This document shows, in pieces, positions 25,616-33,506 of a DNA stretch of 64,000 bases. The position numbers and the translations under genes were made by a program. Origin of the DNA: CAVOAK01 sp963664465 (GTDB lineage: Bacteria > Pseudomonadota > Alphaproteobacteria > UBA8366 > CAVOAK01); NCBI GenBank assembly GCA_963664465.2, contig CAXXSU010000002.1, positions 496,001-560,000 of the forward strand, read 5' to 3'. The notes beneath the pieces are model-generated. The model worked only from the letters and a program-made list of their open reading frames with translations. It was not told the origin of the DNA and ran no database searches. Positions within the stretch are counted from its first letter, which is position 1, and each line of letters starts with the position of its first letter.

Positions 25616-26626
25616 ATGACCGAATGGAACATCTCGGAAGTAGGGGCGGCGCTGCACCAGGACGCCTTGTTTTGGGACAACACGTTACCGTGGGGTGAAT
25701 TGGATCGGCACAGGGAGAAATGCTTGCCGCGAATGGTGGTGAATGGTGTTGACGTCGTTTCGCTGACGCTCGCTAATGACAAAAACAGTCTTGCCGACAC
25801 AATTCGGATGATCGCGTGCGAACGGGCTCATTTCTTGAATCAGCCCGACAAGTATGTGCTGGTCGAGACGGTCGACGACATTCTCGCGGCAAAGAGCGCC
25901 GGCAAGCTTGCCGTAATTTTTCACTTCCAGGGCTCGAATCCGGTCGCAAACGATCTCAACATGGTCGAGCTCTACTACCGGCTGGGAATCCGCCATATGC
26001 TGATGGCCTACAACCTGCGCAACGCGGTGGGCGACGGCTGCAAAGAGCTATCCGGCGGGGCAGGGCTGTCGCGTTTCGGCGTGCAGCTGGTCGAAGAGAT
26101 GAACCGGGTCGGCATGTGGGTGGATTGCGCCCATACGGGCTATTGCACCTCAATGGACGTCCTGGAAGTTTCGAAGGACCCGGTGATTTTCAGCCATGCG
26201 GCTGCGGACGCGGTCTACCACCATTCGCGCAACATCCGGGACGATCAGATCAAGGGCTGCGCCGTCACCGACGGAATCATCGGCATCAACGGCTGCGGTA
26301 AGTTCCTTGCCTACAACGAGGGAACGGCAGAGACGATGTTTCGGCACATCGACTACATCGTTGAGCTGGTTGGCGCCCGGCATGTCGGCATAAGCCTCCA
26401 CTTCGTCTACGCATCAGAAACGTGGGGCGACTACAAGACCGCGTGGAACGTGGACATGGAGGACGACCCCGGCAACGACATACCCTGGTCCGAGATCAAT
26501 CAAGCGGAGCCGGAGGAACTGCCGCGCCTCACCGAAATAATGCTGAAGCACGGCTATGAAGATGCTGACATTCGCGGCATCCTCGGCGACAACTGGCTGC
26601 GTCTTGCACACCAGGTGTGGAAGTAA
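25616..26626 (+). CDS. M19 membrane-dipeptidase family protein (paralogue 1)
   Basis: 336 residues of the renal-dipeptidase (M19) fold, about three-quarters identical to the protein at 28272-29282. Zinc-site HQD is at residues 14-16 and the other histidines are His173 (VDCAHTG) and His194 (VIFSHAAAD). The bridging Glu of classical members is Gln105 (IFHFQGSNP), as in paralogue 2 and, from memory, in a bacterial subfamily. The conserved Asp near residue 262 is His here (ISLHFVY against ALDYVA in paralogue 2), so activity may be lost or changed. The substrate of this branch is unknown. It starts 113 bp after the IS1182 copy. Confidence 0.88.
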   Translation: MTEWNISEVGAALHQDALFWDNTLPWGELDRHREKCLPRMVVNGVDVVSLTLANDKNSLADTIRMIACERAHFLNQPDKYVLVETVDDILAAKSAGKLAVIFHFQGSNPVANDLNMVELYYRLGIRHMLMAYNLRNAVGDGCKELSGGAGLSRFGVQLVEEMNRVGMWVDCAHTGYCTSMDVLEVSKDPVIFSHAAADAVYHHSRNIRDDQIKGCAVTDGIIGINGCGKFLAYNEGTAETMFRHIDYIVELVGARHVGISLHFVYASETWGDYKTAWNVDMEDDPGNDIPWSEINQAEPEELPRLTEIMLKHGYEDADIRGILGDNWLRLAHQVWK

Positions 26627-26775
26627 CTTCGCGTTGAAGCAGAAAAGTGGAAGCCTTTCACAGGGTGATCCGGACCAAGAACACGACTGCTCACCAGCAG
26701 AAAATCACTGGGGATTTGAAGTGCGTTGAGCGGAATATTCTGGACGCCTAGCGCTCTGCGACTACGAAACGCCCC

Positions 26776-26836
26776 AAATGTCCGCTTCTGGCTATAAGCA
26801 GACCAACTTCGTGAGCTGGGTGAACGTCTGCTTAGG
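26776..26836. repeat. Dispersed TGTCCGCTT repeat (copy b)
   Basis: Contains aatgtccgcttctggctata followed by agcagacc and then gaacgtctgcttaggc. It is a short, degenerate copy of the repeat found more fully at 33822-33943 and 42477-42598, lying in the gap between two convergent genes. Confidence 0.65.
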
Positions 26837-26848
26837 CGGCGCCTTGGC

Positions 26849-28243
26849 CTAGGCGAGCAGCGCCCGGACCCGGCGTTCGATCTCGGTCCTGCGCTCGACA
26901 TGCGACAGCGGCAGCGTGTCCGCGACGACCGCGCCAACCTTGCGGCCGATTTCCGCCTGCAGCTTGCGGTCGTCGACGTTGGACTTTGCCACCTTGACGA
27001 TCACATCGCCCGACATGGTGGGGACAAGACCGTCGGCGTTCTTTTCCGGCAGGGCCGGGTCCGCGCCCTTGGCGACGCCGCGGATCGCACGGCGCAGCGT
27101 GCTGCGCAGCATGGCGACGCCGGTATCGGTCTTACCCAGATGTTCGAGCTTGTGGATGGTGATCTCCCCCTGGCCGACCTGCGCCTCGTAGTCGCTCGGC
27201 ACCCGTTGCGCCTCCTCCGCGCTACGCTCGATCCCGGTCTGGCCGATCGTGTCCAACTGGTTGTAGCCGACTCGGGCCCGGTCGCCCTTGCCCCCCAAGT
27301 CGAGCTCGTCGCTGTAGTGGCGCCAGCCGAGCAGGATGCAGGAGCGGTCGTCGGTCGGCACGACCCACTTGCTGGAACCGACGCGCGGGAAGAACTTCTC
27401 GCGGTCCGGGTCCTGGTAGACGTCCGGCGGCTGGGCGAAGCTTGGCAGCAGCGTCTCGGCCGTGCGCACCCAAAGATATTCGTTCCAGCGCCGCGTATTG
27501 GTCAGATAGATGCCGGTCCGGTCGGCGAAGCGGTGCCACTCGACCACCGGCAGTGCGCCCCAGGCCGGGTTAAAATGGGTGCGAGTCGCCCGCGTGTGCA
27601 AAAAAACGCTGTGGAACGGGTCCATCGGGTTCTCATTGACCTGCAGCCAGTTGCACGGCATCGGAATGAGGTAGGGGACGAGCTCCTCGCCGGCGATCTC
27701 AAGCGTGTCGTAGACGGGAAACTCGGGCTTGAGCTCGCACGGGCCCATATAGGCGAAGACGAGGCCCTTGTATTCAAGCGCCGGATAGGCGCCGTGGGCC
27801 AGGGTGTTCCGGATCGAGCTGTCCTCGGGTTCGCCCGGCGTCTCCAGGATCGTGCCGTCGACATCGTAGAGCCAGCCGTGATAGCAGCAGCGGATGCCGT
27901 GCTCGGCAATCACGCCGTATTCGAGCGACGTGCGGCGGTGGCTGCACTGCCGGTGCAGCAGCCCGACATCGCCTGAGAGATCGCGGAAGGCGACCAGATC
28001 CTCGCCCATGATGCGCAGCGCCAGCGGCAGATCGGTCAGCTGCTCCGACATGCAGACCGGCTGCCAGAACCGGCGCAGATACTCGCCGCACTTCGTCCCC
28101 GAATCGCTGTGTGTCAGCTCGGCATCTTCGTCCGCTCGGCCCGAACGATGGTAGCCGTTGAAAGCGGTCTTGAGCGCGTCAGCGGTGGCGGCCATGGCAT
28201 CGGACTTCCCTGCGGCTGCATCCCGGACGATACTAACCGACAT
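26849..28243 (-). CDS. Rieske aromatic ring-hydroxylating dioxygenase, alpha subunit (phthalate-dioxygenase type)
   Basis: 464 residues; an ATG at 28195 is an equally good start. The N-terminal Rieske [2Fe-2S] domain has CSHRRTSLEYG and CCYHGWLYD (CxH...CxxH), preceded by GEYLRRFWQPVCMSEQL, as in phthalate 4,5-dioxygenase-like enzymes. The mononuclear iron site is in QVNENPMDPFHSVFLHTRAT (D..H..H). Electrons would come from a reductase not encoded in this window. It lies on the opposite strand between the two M19 paralogues, with which it is convergent on one side and divergent on the other. The substrate cannot be assigned. Confidence 0.9.
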   Translation of the reverse strand: MSVSIVRDAAAGKSDAMAATADALKTAFNGYHRSGRADEDAELTHSDSGTKCGEYLRRFWQPVCMSEQLTDLPLALRIMGEDLVAFRDLSGDVGLLHRQCSHRRTSLEYGVIAEHGIRCCYHGWLYDVDGTILETPGEPEDSSIRNTLAHGAYPALEYKGLVFAYMGPCELKPEFPVYDTLEIAGEELVPYLIPMPCNWLQVNENPMDPFHSVFLHTRATRTHFNPAWGALPVVEWHRFADRTGIYLTNTRRWNEYLWVRTAETLLPSFAQPPDVYQDPDREKFFPRVGSSKWVVPTDDRSCILLGWRHYSDELDLGGKGDRARVGYNQLDTIGQTGIERSAEEAQRVPSDYEAQVGQGEITIHKLEHLGKTDTGVAMLRSTLRRAIRGVAKGADPALPEKNADGLVPTMSGDVIVKVAKSNVDDRKLQAEIGRKVGAVVADTLPLSHVERRTEIERRVRALLA

Positions 28244-28271
28244 TCCGACATTATCACAGTAAGGGTTTGAA

Positions 28272-29282
28272 ATGAGCGATTGGAATGTGTCCGAACAGGC
28301 GGCGGCACTTCATCAGGACGCCTTGTTTTGGGACAACACGGTGCCATGGGGTGACCAGGGGCGGCCCGCACTCAAGGCGAAATGCCTGCAGCGAATGGTG
28401 GCGAGTGGTTTTGACGCCGTTTCGCTGACAGTCGGCGGTGACTGGGTCGGCCTTGTCGACTCAATCAAGAAAATCGCACGTGAACGGGTTCACTTCTTAG
28501 GCGATCCCGACAAATATGTGCTGGTGGAGACGGCCGACGATATTCTCGCGGCAAAGAGCGCCGGCAAGCTCGCCGTGATATTTCATTTTCAGGGGACGAA
28601 TCCGGTCGCAAACGATCTCAATATGGTCGAGCTTTACTACCGCCTGGGCATCCGCCATATGCTGATGGCTTACAACCTGCGCAACCCGGTGGGCGACGGC
28701 TGCAAGGAATTGTCTGACGGGGCGGGCCTGTCGAGATTTGGCGTGCAGCTGGTCGAAGAGATGAACCGTGTCGGCATGTGGGTGGACTGCAGCCATACGG
28801 GCCATCGCACCTCGATGGATGTATTCGAAGTCTCAAATGACCCGGTGATCTTCAGCCATACGGCGGCCGATGCGGTCTATCACCATTCGCGCAATATCGG
28901 GGACGATCAGATCAAGGGCTGCGCCACCACTGGCGGGATCATTGGCATCAACGGCGTCGGCAGTTTCCTTGGCAAAAACGTGGGGACGATTGAGACGATG
29001 TTTCGCCACATCGACCACATCGTTGAGACTGTTGGTTCCGAGCATGTCGGCCTGGCGCTCGACTACGTCGCTGACCAAGAAGCATCGAGTCCGACCAGCT
29101 TGAACGTGGGAAAAGACGACGACCCGGATCACGAAGTGCCGTGGACTGAGATTAACTATGTGCAGCCGGAGATGCTGCCCCGCCTCACCGAAACCATGCT
29201 GCAACATGGCTATGTAGATGCCGACGTCCGCGGCATCCTCGGTGACAACTGGCTGCGACTTGCACGGCAGGTGTGGAAATAG
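28272..29282 (+). CDS. M19 membrane-dipeptidase family protein (paralogue 2)
   Basis: 336 residues, paralogous to 25616-26626 over the full length. Zinc ligands HQD (14-16), VDCSHTGH and VIFSHTAAD are present, and the Asp in GLALDYVADQ is kept, so this copy is the more likely active one. Gln replaces the usual bridging Glu (IFHFQGTNP). It starts 28 bp from the divergent oxygenase gene, so both promoters share a very short gap. No signal peptide: a cytoplasmic enzyme acting on a dipeptide or a related amide. Confidence 0.9.
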   Translation: MSDWNVSEQAAALHQDALFWDNTVPWGDQGRPALKAKCLQRMVASGFDAVSLTVGGDWVGLVDSIKKIARERVHFLGDPDKYVLVETADDILAAKSAGKLAVIFHFQGTNPVANDLNMVELYYRLGIRHMLMAYNLRNPVGDGCKELSDGAGLSRFGVQLVEEMNRVGMWVDCSHTGHRTSMDVFEVSNDPVIFSHTAADAVYHHSRNIGDDQIKGCATTGGIIGINGVGSFLGKNVGTIETMFRHIDHIVETVGSEHVGLALDYVADQEASSPTSLNVGKDDDPDHEVPWTEINYVQPEMLPRLTETMLQHGYVDADVRGILGDNWLRLARQVWK

Positions 29283-29331
29283 CCATACGCCGAAGCGCAA
29301 AACCTTGCAGCCCGGATCGCCAGGAATGCGG

Positions 29332-29551
29332 TCGGTGGCTTAACAATCGGGCCGAGAATTCACATCAGCCATTCCGACGTCGAGAAGGAGCGATGGCGAG
29401 GTTCAGGGACGTAAAAACTCTGCAGAAGTTTGCTGCCACCCATGCCTCGATCCACAATCACTTCAACCACGACCGCCACCTTAACCGCCGCGCAATATTC
29501 AAACTAAACCGATCAGCCGCCCTGGCCGAATGGCGTCAGCTTGCAGCCTGA
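29332..29551 (+). pseudogene. C-terminal fragment of an IS6-family transposase
   Basis: From about 29332 the frame reads CGRWLNNRAENSHQPFRRRE, then MARFRDVKTLQKFAATHASI and a typical C-terminus. The catalytic core before NNRAENSHQ is missing. It differs clearly from the intact IS6 transposase at 14191-14886, so it derives from a different element. Confidence 0.85.
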
Positions 29552-29614
29552 ACCTGACGTCTCCCGGCCAATCAGAGACTAGTTGGTTTTAGACTGACAG
29601 CACCGCCATTCTTT

Positions 29615-29978
29615 CGTCTCCGAACAGGCTCTTGCGCGCTAACGGCCCGTAACAGGGGCTGTATTTCCGCCCAATCCCATTTTGCCGTAGACCAAGACTC
29701 ACAGAACGCAGTGCTCTTGGGAGAAGATCAGGGCCGGGTCTCTGGTAGTCCGCTGCCCGGGTGAGTTTCCCTGTAACAGGGTAAAGAACAGGGAATTTCT
29801 TTCAATATGAGCCCAATAACTGGGCCTTGCGGGACAGCATGGACCTCGCGCAACCTTAATATATTCGTTATTTCAACGTTTTATGCCGAAGCCAGGCCAC
29901 TTTCCTGTTATTGGCGATAACAGGGGGCTTTTTGGTTCATAACAGGGAATATTTTCGCCGGAACAGGGTGTATTTTTG
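29615..29978. repeat. 'aacaggg' interspersed repeat, copy 2 (left part)
   Basis: Homologous to 12766-13160 from cgtctccgaacaggctcttg onward, in the same orientation, with scattered substitutions. It stops at the 8-bp target duplication tatttttg (29971-29978), where the IS1595-type element begins, and resumes after that element at 33499-33545. The two copies bracket a segment of about 16.5 kb. Confidence 0.8.
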
Positions 29979-29991
29979 GGGAATTACATAC

Positions 29992-30180
29992 TCAACTTGA
30001 CACTCGGCGGTTTTTGGCGGAGGCCGCTGATTTAGTGACCTTCCCATTCGAAGAGGTCCGAGCGTTAGCGTGGCGTGGTTGCGGCGGCGTCTGAACATGG
30101 CGCTTGTTCGACCGTAGCAGGGCTTTCGCCAATCCCTCGACGGTCGCGCCCTTGAATTCTGGATTTTTAGATCCGGCCAT
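29992..30180 (-). CDS. Small basic passenger protein, 62 aa
   Basis: Starts at an ATG at 30180 behind gagaggggacagaa, a good ribosome-binding site. Sequence begins MAGSKNPEFKGATVEGLAKA, then LLRSNKRHVQ; the rest is Pro/Ser/Lys/Arg-rich. The first 25 residues could form a helix and the tail could bind nucleic acid. The stop codon falls inside the left inverted repeat of the element, so the gene is tied to the element end. The frame is open further upstream, but without a better start. I do not recognise the family. Confidence 0.5.
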   Translation of the reverse strand: MAGSKNPEFKGATVEGLAKALLRSNKRHVQTPPQPRHANARTSSNGKVTKSAASAKNRRVSS

Positions 30181-30418
30181 TTCTGTCCCCTCTCTCAAGA
30201 GTGTGACGGGCAGGATACCGTACTTGACAATCTCGCCGCAAGCAATCCAAACTAGCACATCTCCAAACCAACCAACGAGTAGCCCTATGTCGGGCTGCCC
30301 GTTCAATACAAGACCGCTTCGCGGGAATAGACGGGAACCTTCTCGATTCGTTGGTTGTTTGGCGACCGGCCCGGCACCCGCCGGCGCCGTGTCCAAACTC
30401 AACAATGTGAGGATTCCC

Positions 30419-31480
30419 ATGCAGAGAATTATGTTTGTGTTAGCCGCGCCCGCTCTCGCGGCCTGTGGCGGTGGCGGCGGCGGTCCTGGTCCCGTTGCCA
30501 GCGCAGACAAGGCCATGCAGGACATCATCACCGAGACACCGGATGTCTCGGTCGCGGACGTGCAGAACACGGCGTCGACGGTCTCCGCTGCGAGCCAAGC
30601 AGGATCGTCGCTTCCGGCCTTCGGCAGCGTCACTCAATCGGCGAACCGAGATGGGGTCTCGGGCGTCTCGACCGACAGGGCGTCCACCGAGTTCGACGGT
30701 GAGACGTTCGTTCTCGAGGTCGATCGCCAGAGCGGGACGGATCTTCACTTGAGCACGGCCGAGGATCACACCATTGCATTTCTGTACGACCGATCGCCCG
30801 TGCCGGGCCACGACAGCGGCGCGGACGGCCATATCATCGACTACACGCCGAGCGAGACGACTATCGCGTATGCGGCCGTATCGTGGCTGAACTCCGACCC
30901 CACGGACTATCTGGCGGGCGGGTATTGGCTCCACGCGACCGGCGACATCCTCGGGACATTCACCATTGATGAAGCCGGCGCGTTCGCGGACGGGCCGGAG
31001 ATCTCCATGTCCAATCGTCCCACAATGCCGGTCCGGGGGACGGCCAGCTACATCGGCGAGGCCGAGGGATTGTACGGGGTTGAGTACGGCACCGATGCCC
31101 CAGGATACGAGGGGACTTCGGCAATCGGGATCTTCTACGCCGATATGGCCCTGACGGCTGATTTCAATGCCAGGACCATCGGCGGGTGCATGGGGTGCAA
31201 CGGCGGCGTGTTCCTGGACGGCGATCCGTCCAACTACCGCGTGCGCCTGGGCGCCACGTCCTTCGCGAGCAACGGCACCTTCCGGGGTTCGTCTGTTTCT
31301 CTCGAGAACCCTGATGTTGATATCGTCAGCACCAGCGGTGCGTGGGGCGGAATGTTCTCGAACCAACCGAACGCTGACGGCGATCCACGGTTAGTCGCTG
31401 GCACACTCGGCGGCGAAGCGAGAACGTCAGGAGGATCGGAAGCCGTTTTCGTCGGAGCGTACTACGCGACGAGCCAGTAG
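30419..31480 (+). CDS. Lipoprotein with transferrin-binding-protein-like beta-barrel
   Basis: 353 residues from the ATG at 30419 (behind gtgagg). The N-terminus MQRIMFVLAAPALAAC is a lipoprotein signal with lipobox LAAC, followed by a poly-Gly linker. The C-terminal part (GTASYIGEAEGLYGVEYGTD, ADMALTADFNARTIGGCMGC, FRGSSVSLENPDVDI, GGMFSNQPNADGDPRLVAGT) has the strand pattern and F/GG--VAG turns of the TbpB-type eight-stranded barrel found in surface lipoproteins. It would sit in the outer membrane. It is carried inside the IS1595-type element. The ligand is unknown, and iron binding should not be assumed. Confidence 0.72.
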   Translation: MQRIMFVLAAPALAACGGGGGGPGPVASADKAMQDIITETPDVSVADVQNTASTVSAASQAGSSLPAFGSVTQSANRDGVSGVSTDRASTEFDGETFVLEVDRQSGTDLHLSTAEDHTIAFLYDRSPVPGHDSGADGHIIDYTPSETTIAYAAVSWLNSDPTDYLAGGYWLHATGDILGTFTIDEAGAFADGPEISMSNRPTMPVRGTASYIGEAEGLYGVEYGTDAPGYEGTSAIGIFYADMALTADFNARTIGGCMGCNGGVFLDGDPSNYRVRLGATSFASNGTFRGSSVSLENPDVDIVSTSGAWGGMFSNQPNADGDPRLVAGTLGGEARTSGGSEAVFVGAYYATSQ

Positions 31481-31486
31481 ACTATT

Positions 31487-31516
31487 GCCTCCCCCGGCCC
31501 GCCAGCCGGGGGAGGC
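31487..31516 (+). terminator. Strong hairpin after the lipoprotein gene
   Basis: A perfect 12-bp GC stem (gcctcccccggc / gccgggggaggc) with a 6-nt loop begins 6 bp after the lipoprotein stop. No T-run follows, so it may stabilise the 3' end of the mRNA or act as an inefficient terminator. Confidence 0.6.
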
Positions 31517-31764
31517 ATCACTCACGCCAAAGGAGAATCACCGTGAGCGATCAACAGGACGACCCTACTTACAACGGATATGCCGTGGCAGCAGGTCTGG
31601 TCGCCGTTGCTTTAACTGTTGCAAATATTGACGAAAAAACCGCATTTGCCAGCAGTCATGGAAAGCTTTTCTGGCTGTATTCGATGCTCATGTAGATCAA
31701 CTGCTTCAGTTAACGCACTTGTCACCTGGCCAGAAGGCCGATATTCAGAGGATGAGGAATCTCC

Positions 31765-32311
31765 CGTGCCTATCCGGTTAACGTACACACCCACAACATG
31801 TGGTGTATCCTGTCGCACGGCAGGGAAGGGTAGCCGCTGCCGCAATGGGGATTCGATCTGGCAAATTTCTGATTGTGCTGAAGTCCGAACGTGGGTTTGA
31901 TTCACTTTACGCACTGAACATCGGGGGACAGATTGATGAAGACCAAGGAAAAAAGGAAGAAACCCACGGCCAGACGGGAAGCTGCTGATGAAAAGACATC
32001 GCCTCAGCGATTGATGGCACTAGCCGAAGAAAGCGCCATATTGGCGCGGATCGTTGCGAAAAACCCGTCTGCTCCTGTTACTCTCCTGCGCACTCTGATC
32101 CGCAGCGAAGACGAAGCGACACGCAGGTGTGTGGTTCTCAACCGACGTGCTCCATATGACGTATTGAGCGACCTTGAAAACCAGTTCCCAGAGTTATTTG
32201 TGAATAATCCGGCACTCGAACTCTACAATTCCTTCAAGATCTGATGTCCCGGAATTTTCTATCACCGCAACACTACATGTTGTGGGTGTGTGCGTTAACC
32301 GGATAGGCACG
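31765..32311. mobile_element. 547-bp cassette with long inverted repeats
   Basis: The ends are inverted repeats of about 42 bp with two mismatches, beginning cgtgcctatccggttaacg (31765 inward, and 32311 inward on the other strand). An 8-bp direct duplication GAATCTCC flanks it at 31757-31764 and 32312-32319. It encodes no transposase, only a 103-residue ORF, so it would be moved in trans, like a MITE or a passenger cassette. It is inserted in the coding region of a small gene inside the larger IS1595-type element. Confidence 0.85.
31936..32244 (+). CDS. Cassette ORF, short leucine-rich/HEAT-like variant repeat protein
   Basis: 102 residues from the ATG at 31936 (a TTG directly precedes it). 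A very basic N-terminus (KTKEKRKKPTARRE) is followed by helical repeats: SPQRLMALAEESAILARIVA, KNPSAPVTLLRTLIRSEDEA, TRRCVVLNRRAPYDVLSDLE, then FPELFVNNPALELYNSF. The N-P-(S/A)-P-xxL and 'FP--F--NPAL-L' pattern resembles bacterial leucine-rich-repeat-variant proteins, of which this is a single-repeat-sized piece. It is the sole gene between the cassette's inverted repeats. Function unknown; a protein-binding role is a guess from the fold. Confidence 0.6.
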   Translation: MKTKEKRKKPTARREAADEKTSPQRLMALAEESAILARIVAKNPSAPVTLLRTLIRSEDEATRRCVVLNRRAPYDVLSDLENQFPELFVNNPALELYNSFKI

Positions 32312-32487
32312 GAATCTCCTTGTGAATTATCTTGAGACCGAAGAACTCCAAGCTTTTGACAGACCCTCTGGATCAAGTTAACTATGGACATGACAAAACA
32401 CCGTCGCTATGTTTCTGGCGACGAAATCCTTTCACCTGAACTTACTGCCGCCTCGCCGGTCTGCCAACCAGCGGGGCGTTTCTACGT

Positions 32488-33430
32488 CTAGTCGGCCACC
32501 AAATCGCGGTACATCAGCCGCTTCCCGACCATACCGGCAATCACCGCGTTCATCTGGTCGATCGTATCCTGGTCCCGGATGTTGTGCTTCCCGGCGAACT
32601 CGTTCACGTAGCGCTGCAGATGCTTCGGGCTGATCTTGTGGAACGTGCCCTTGTGAGCCCGTTTCAAGGTGGCCCAGAAGCTTTCGATCCCCTGGGTTGA
32701 GGCTATGTCCCGGACGTACTCGCCGACGCTGTGGCGCACGCTCTCATGCTCGAACGGCATCCCCCTTATAGGCCGATGCGTCGTCCGAGTACACGGTCGC
32801 GCCCGTCGCGGCGTGGCGCACAACGAAGCCCTGCAACGTCGCGCTGTCGGTATCATGGATGACTTGGGCGCGCACTTTGTTCGTGGCCCGATCCTTCGCG
32901 CCCACGACGATCGCCTTGCCGACCGCGCCGCGGCCCCGGCGCTGCTTCTTCCTGGCGTGCTTGTTCTTCTCCCGGCCGCCCACGTAGGTTTCGTCGACCT
33001 CGACCGGCCCAGCCATCGTGCCGTCCGCCTCTTTGTTCCACGCCTCGCGCAGCCGGTGCAGCATGAACCACGCGGTTTTCTGCGTGACCTTCAGATCCCG
33101 GTGGAGCTTCATGCTCGACACGCTCTTCAAACTGGTTACGTTGATGTAGATCGCGAAAGCCCACTTGCGGAGCGTCAGCCGGGACTTCTCGATCGCCGTT
33201 CCCGTCCTGACGCTGAAGTAGGATCGGCAATCCGTGCACCAATACGGCATGGGCTTCGCGTGCGGCACAGGCCGCGTGTTCATGCCGCCGCAATGTCCGC
33301 AGTAGCGCCCGTCCGGCCATACCTGATCTTCAAACCACGCCGCCGCCGCAATCTCGTCGGGGAACAGATCAGCTAGCTCGGTCAAGCTGATCCCTTCGCG
33401 ATGAGACTTTCCAGGACCTTTCTTCGACAT
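32488..33430 (-). pseudogene. IS1595-family transposase, frameshifted
   Basis: Starts MSKKGPGKSHREGISLTELA at 33430. An N-terminal zinc ribbon (CGHCGG...CTDC) is followed by GPVEVDETYVGGREKNKHAR (catalytic Asp), ATVYSDDASAYKG (second Asp) and, after a +1 frameshift in a run of five G at about 32764-32768, MPFEHESVRHSVGEYVRD, GIESFWATLKRAHKGTFHKI and a normal C-terminus ending LMYRDLVAD. With four G the frame would be continuous. It is either inactive, a sequencing error, or translated by slippage at the G-run. Confidence 0.85.
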
Positions 33431-33506
33431 CACAATTCCTCCCTTGACTTCAAGATAAGGATTTGTCTTGAGATTGTCAAGTTCAGTACATAAGTCCCTA
33501 TTTTTG

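Larger units (their letters stand above)
31543..32381 (+). pseudogene. Small passenger gene broken by a frameshift and by a nested cassette
   Basis: It starts with a GTG behind aaaggagaatcacc and reads MSDQQDDPTYNGYAVAAGLV, then VAVALTVANIDEKTAFAS. After about 40 codons the frame shifts, and the other frame continues WKAFLAVFDAHVDQLLQLTH then LSPGQKADIQRMRNL up to the left target duplication at 31757. Removing the cassette and one 8-bp duplication (31765-32319) restores LLVNYLETEELQAFDRPSGS and a stop at 32379-32381. The ancestral protein was about 95-100 residues with a hydrophobic N-terminal segment. No function recognised. Confidence 0.65.
29979..33498. mobile_element. IS1595-type element with passenger genes (3520 bp)
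   Basis: The left end 29979-30002 and the right end 33475-33498 are 24-bp inverted repeats with four mismatches, both starting GGGA and ending AACTTGACA (read inward). An 8-bp target duplication TATTTTTG lies at 29971-29978 and 33499-33506, the length expected for IS1595. The interrupted sequence is the second 'aacaggg' block. Besides a frameshifted transposase it carries a 62-residue gene, a lipoprotein gene and a small gene broken by a nested cassette. Confidence 0.88.

Noticed and set aside
26900..27976. A 358-codon plus-strand frame
   Set aside because: Antisense to the Rieske oxygenase, which carries complete cofactor motifs.
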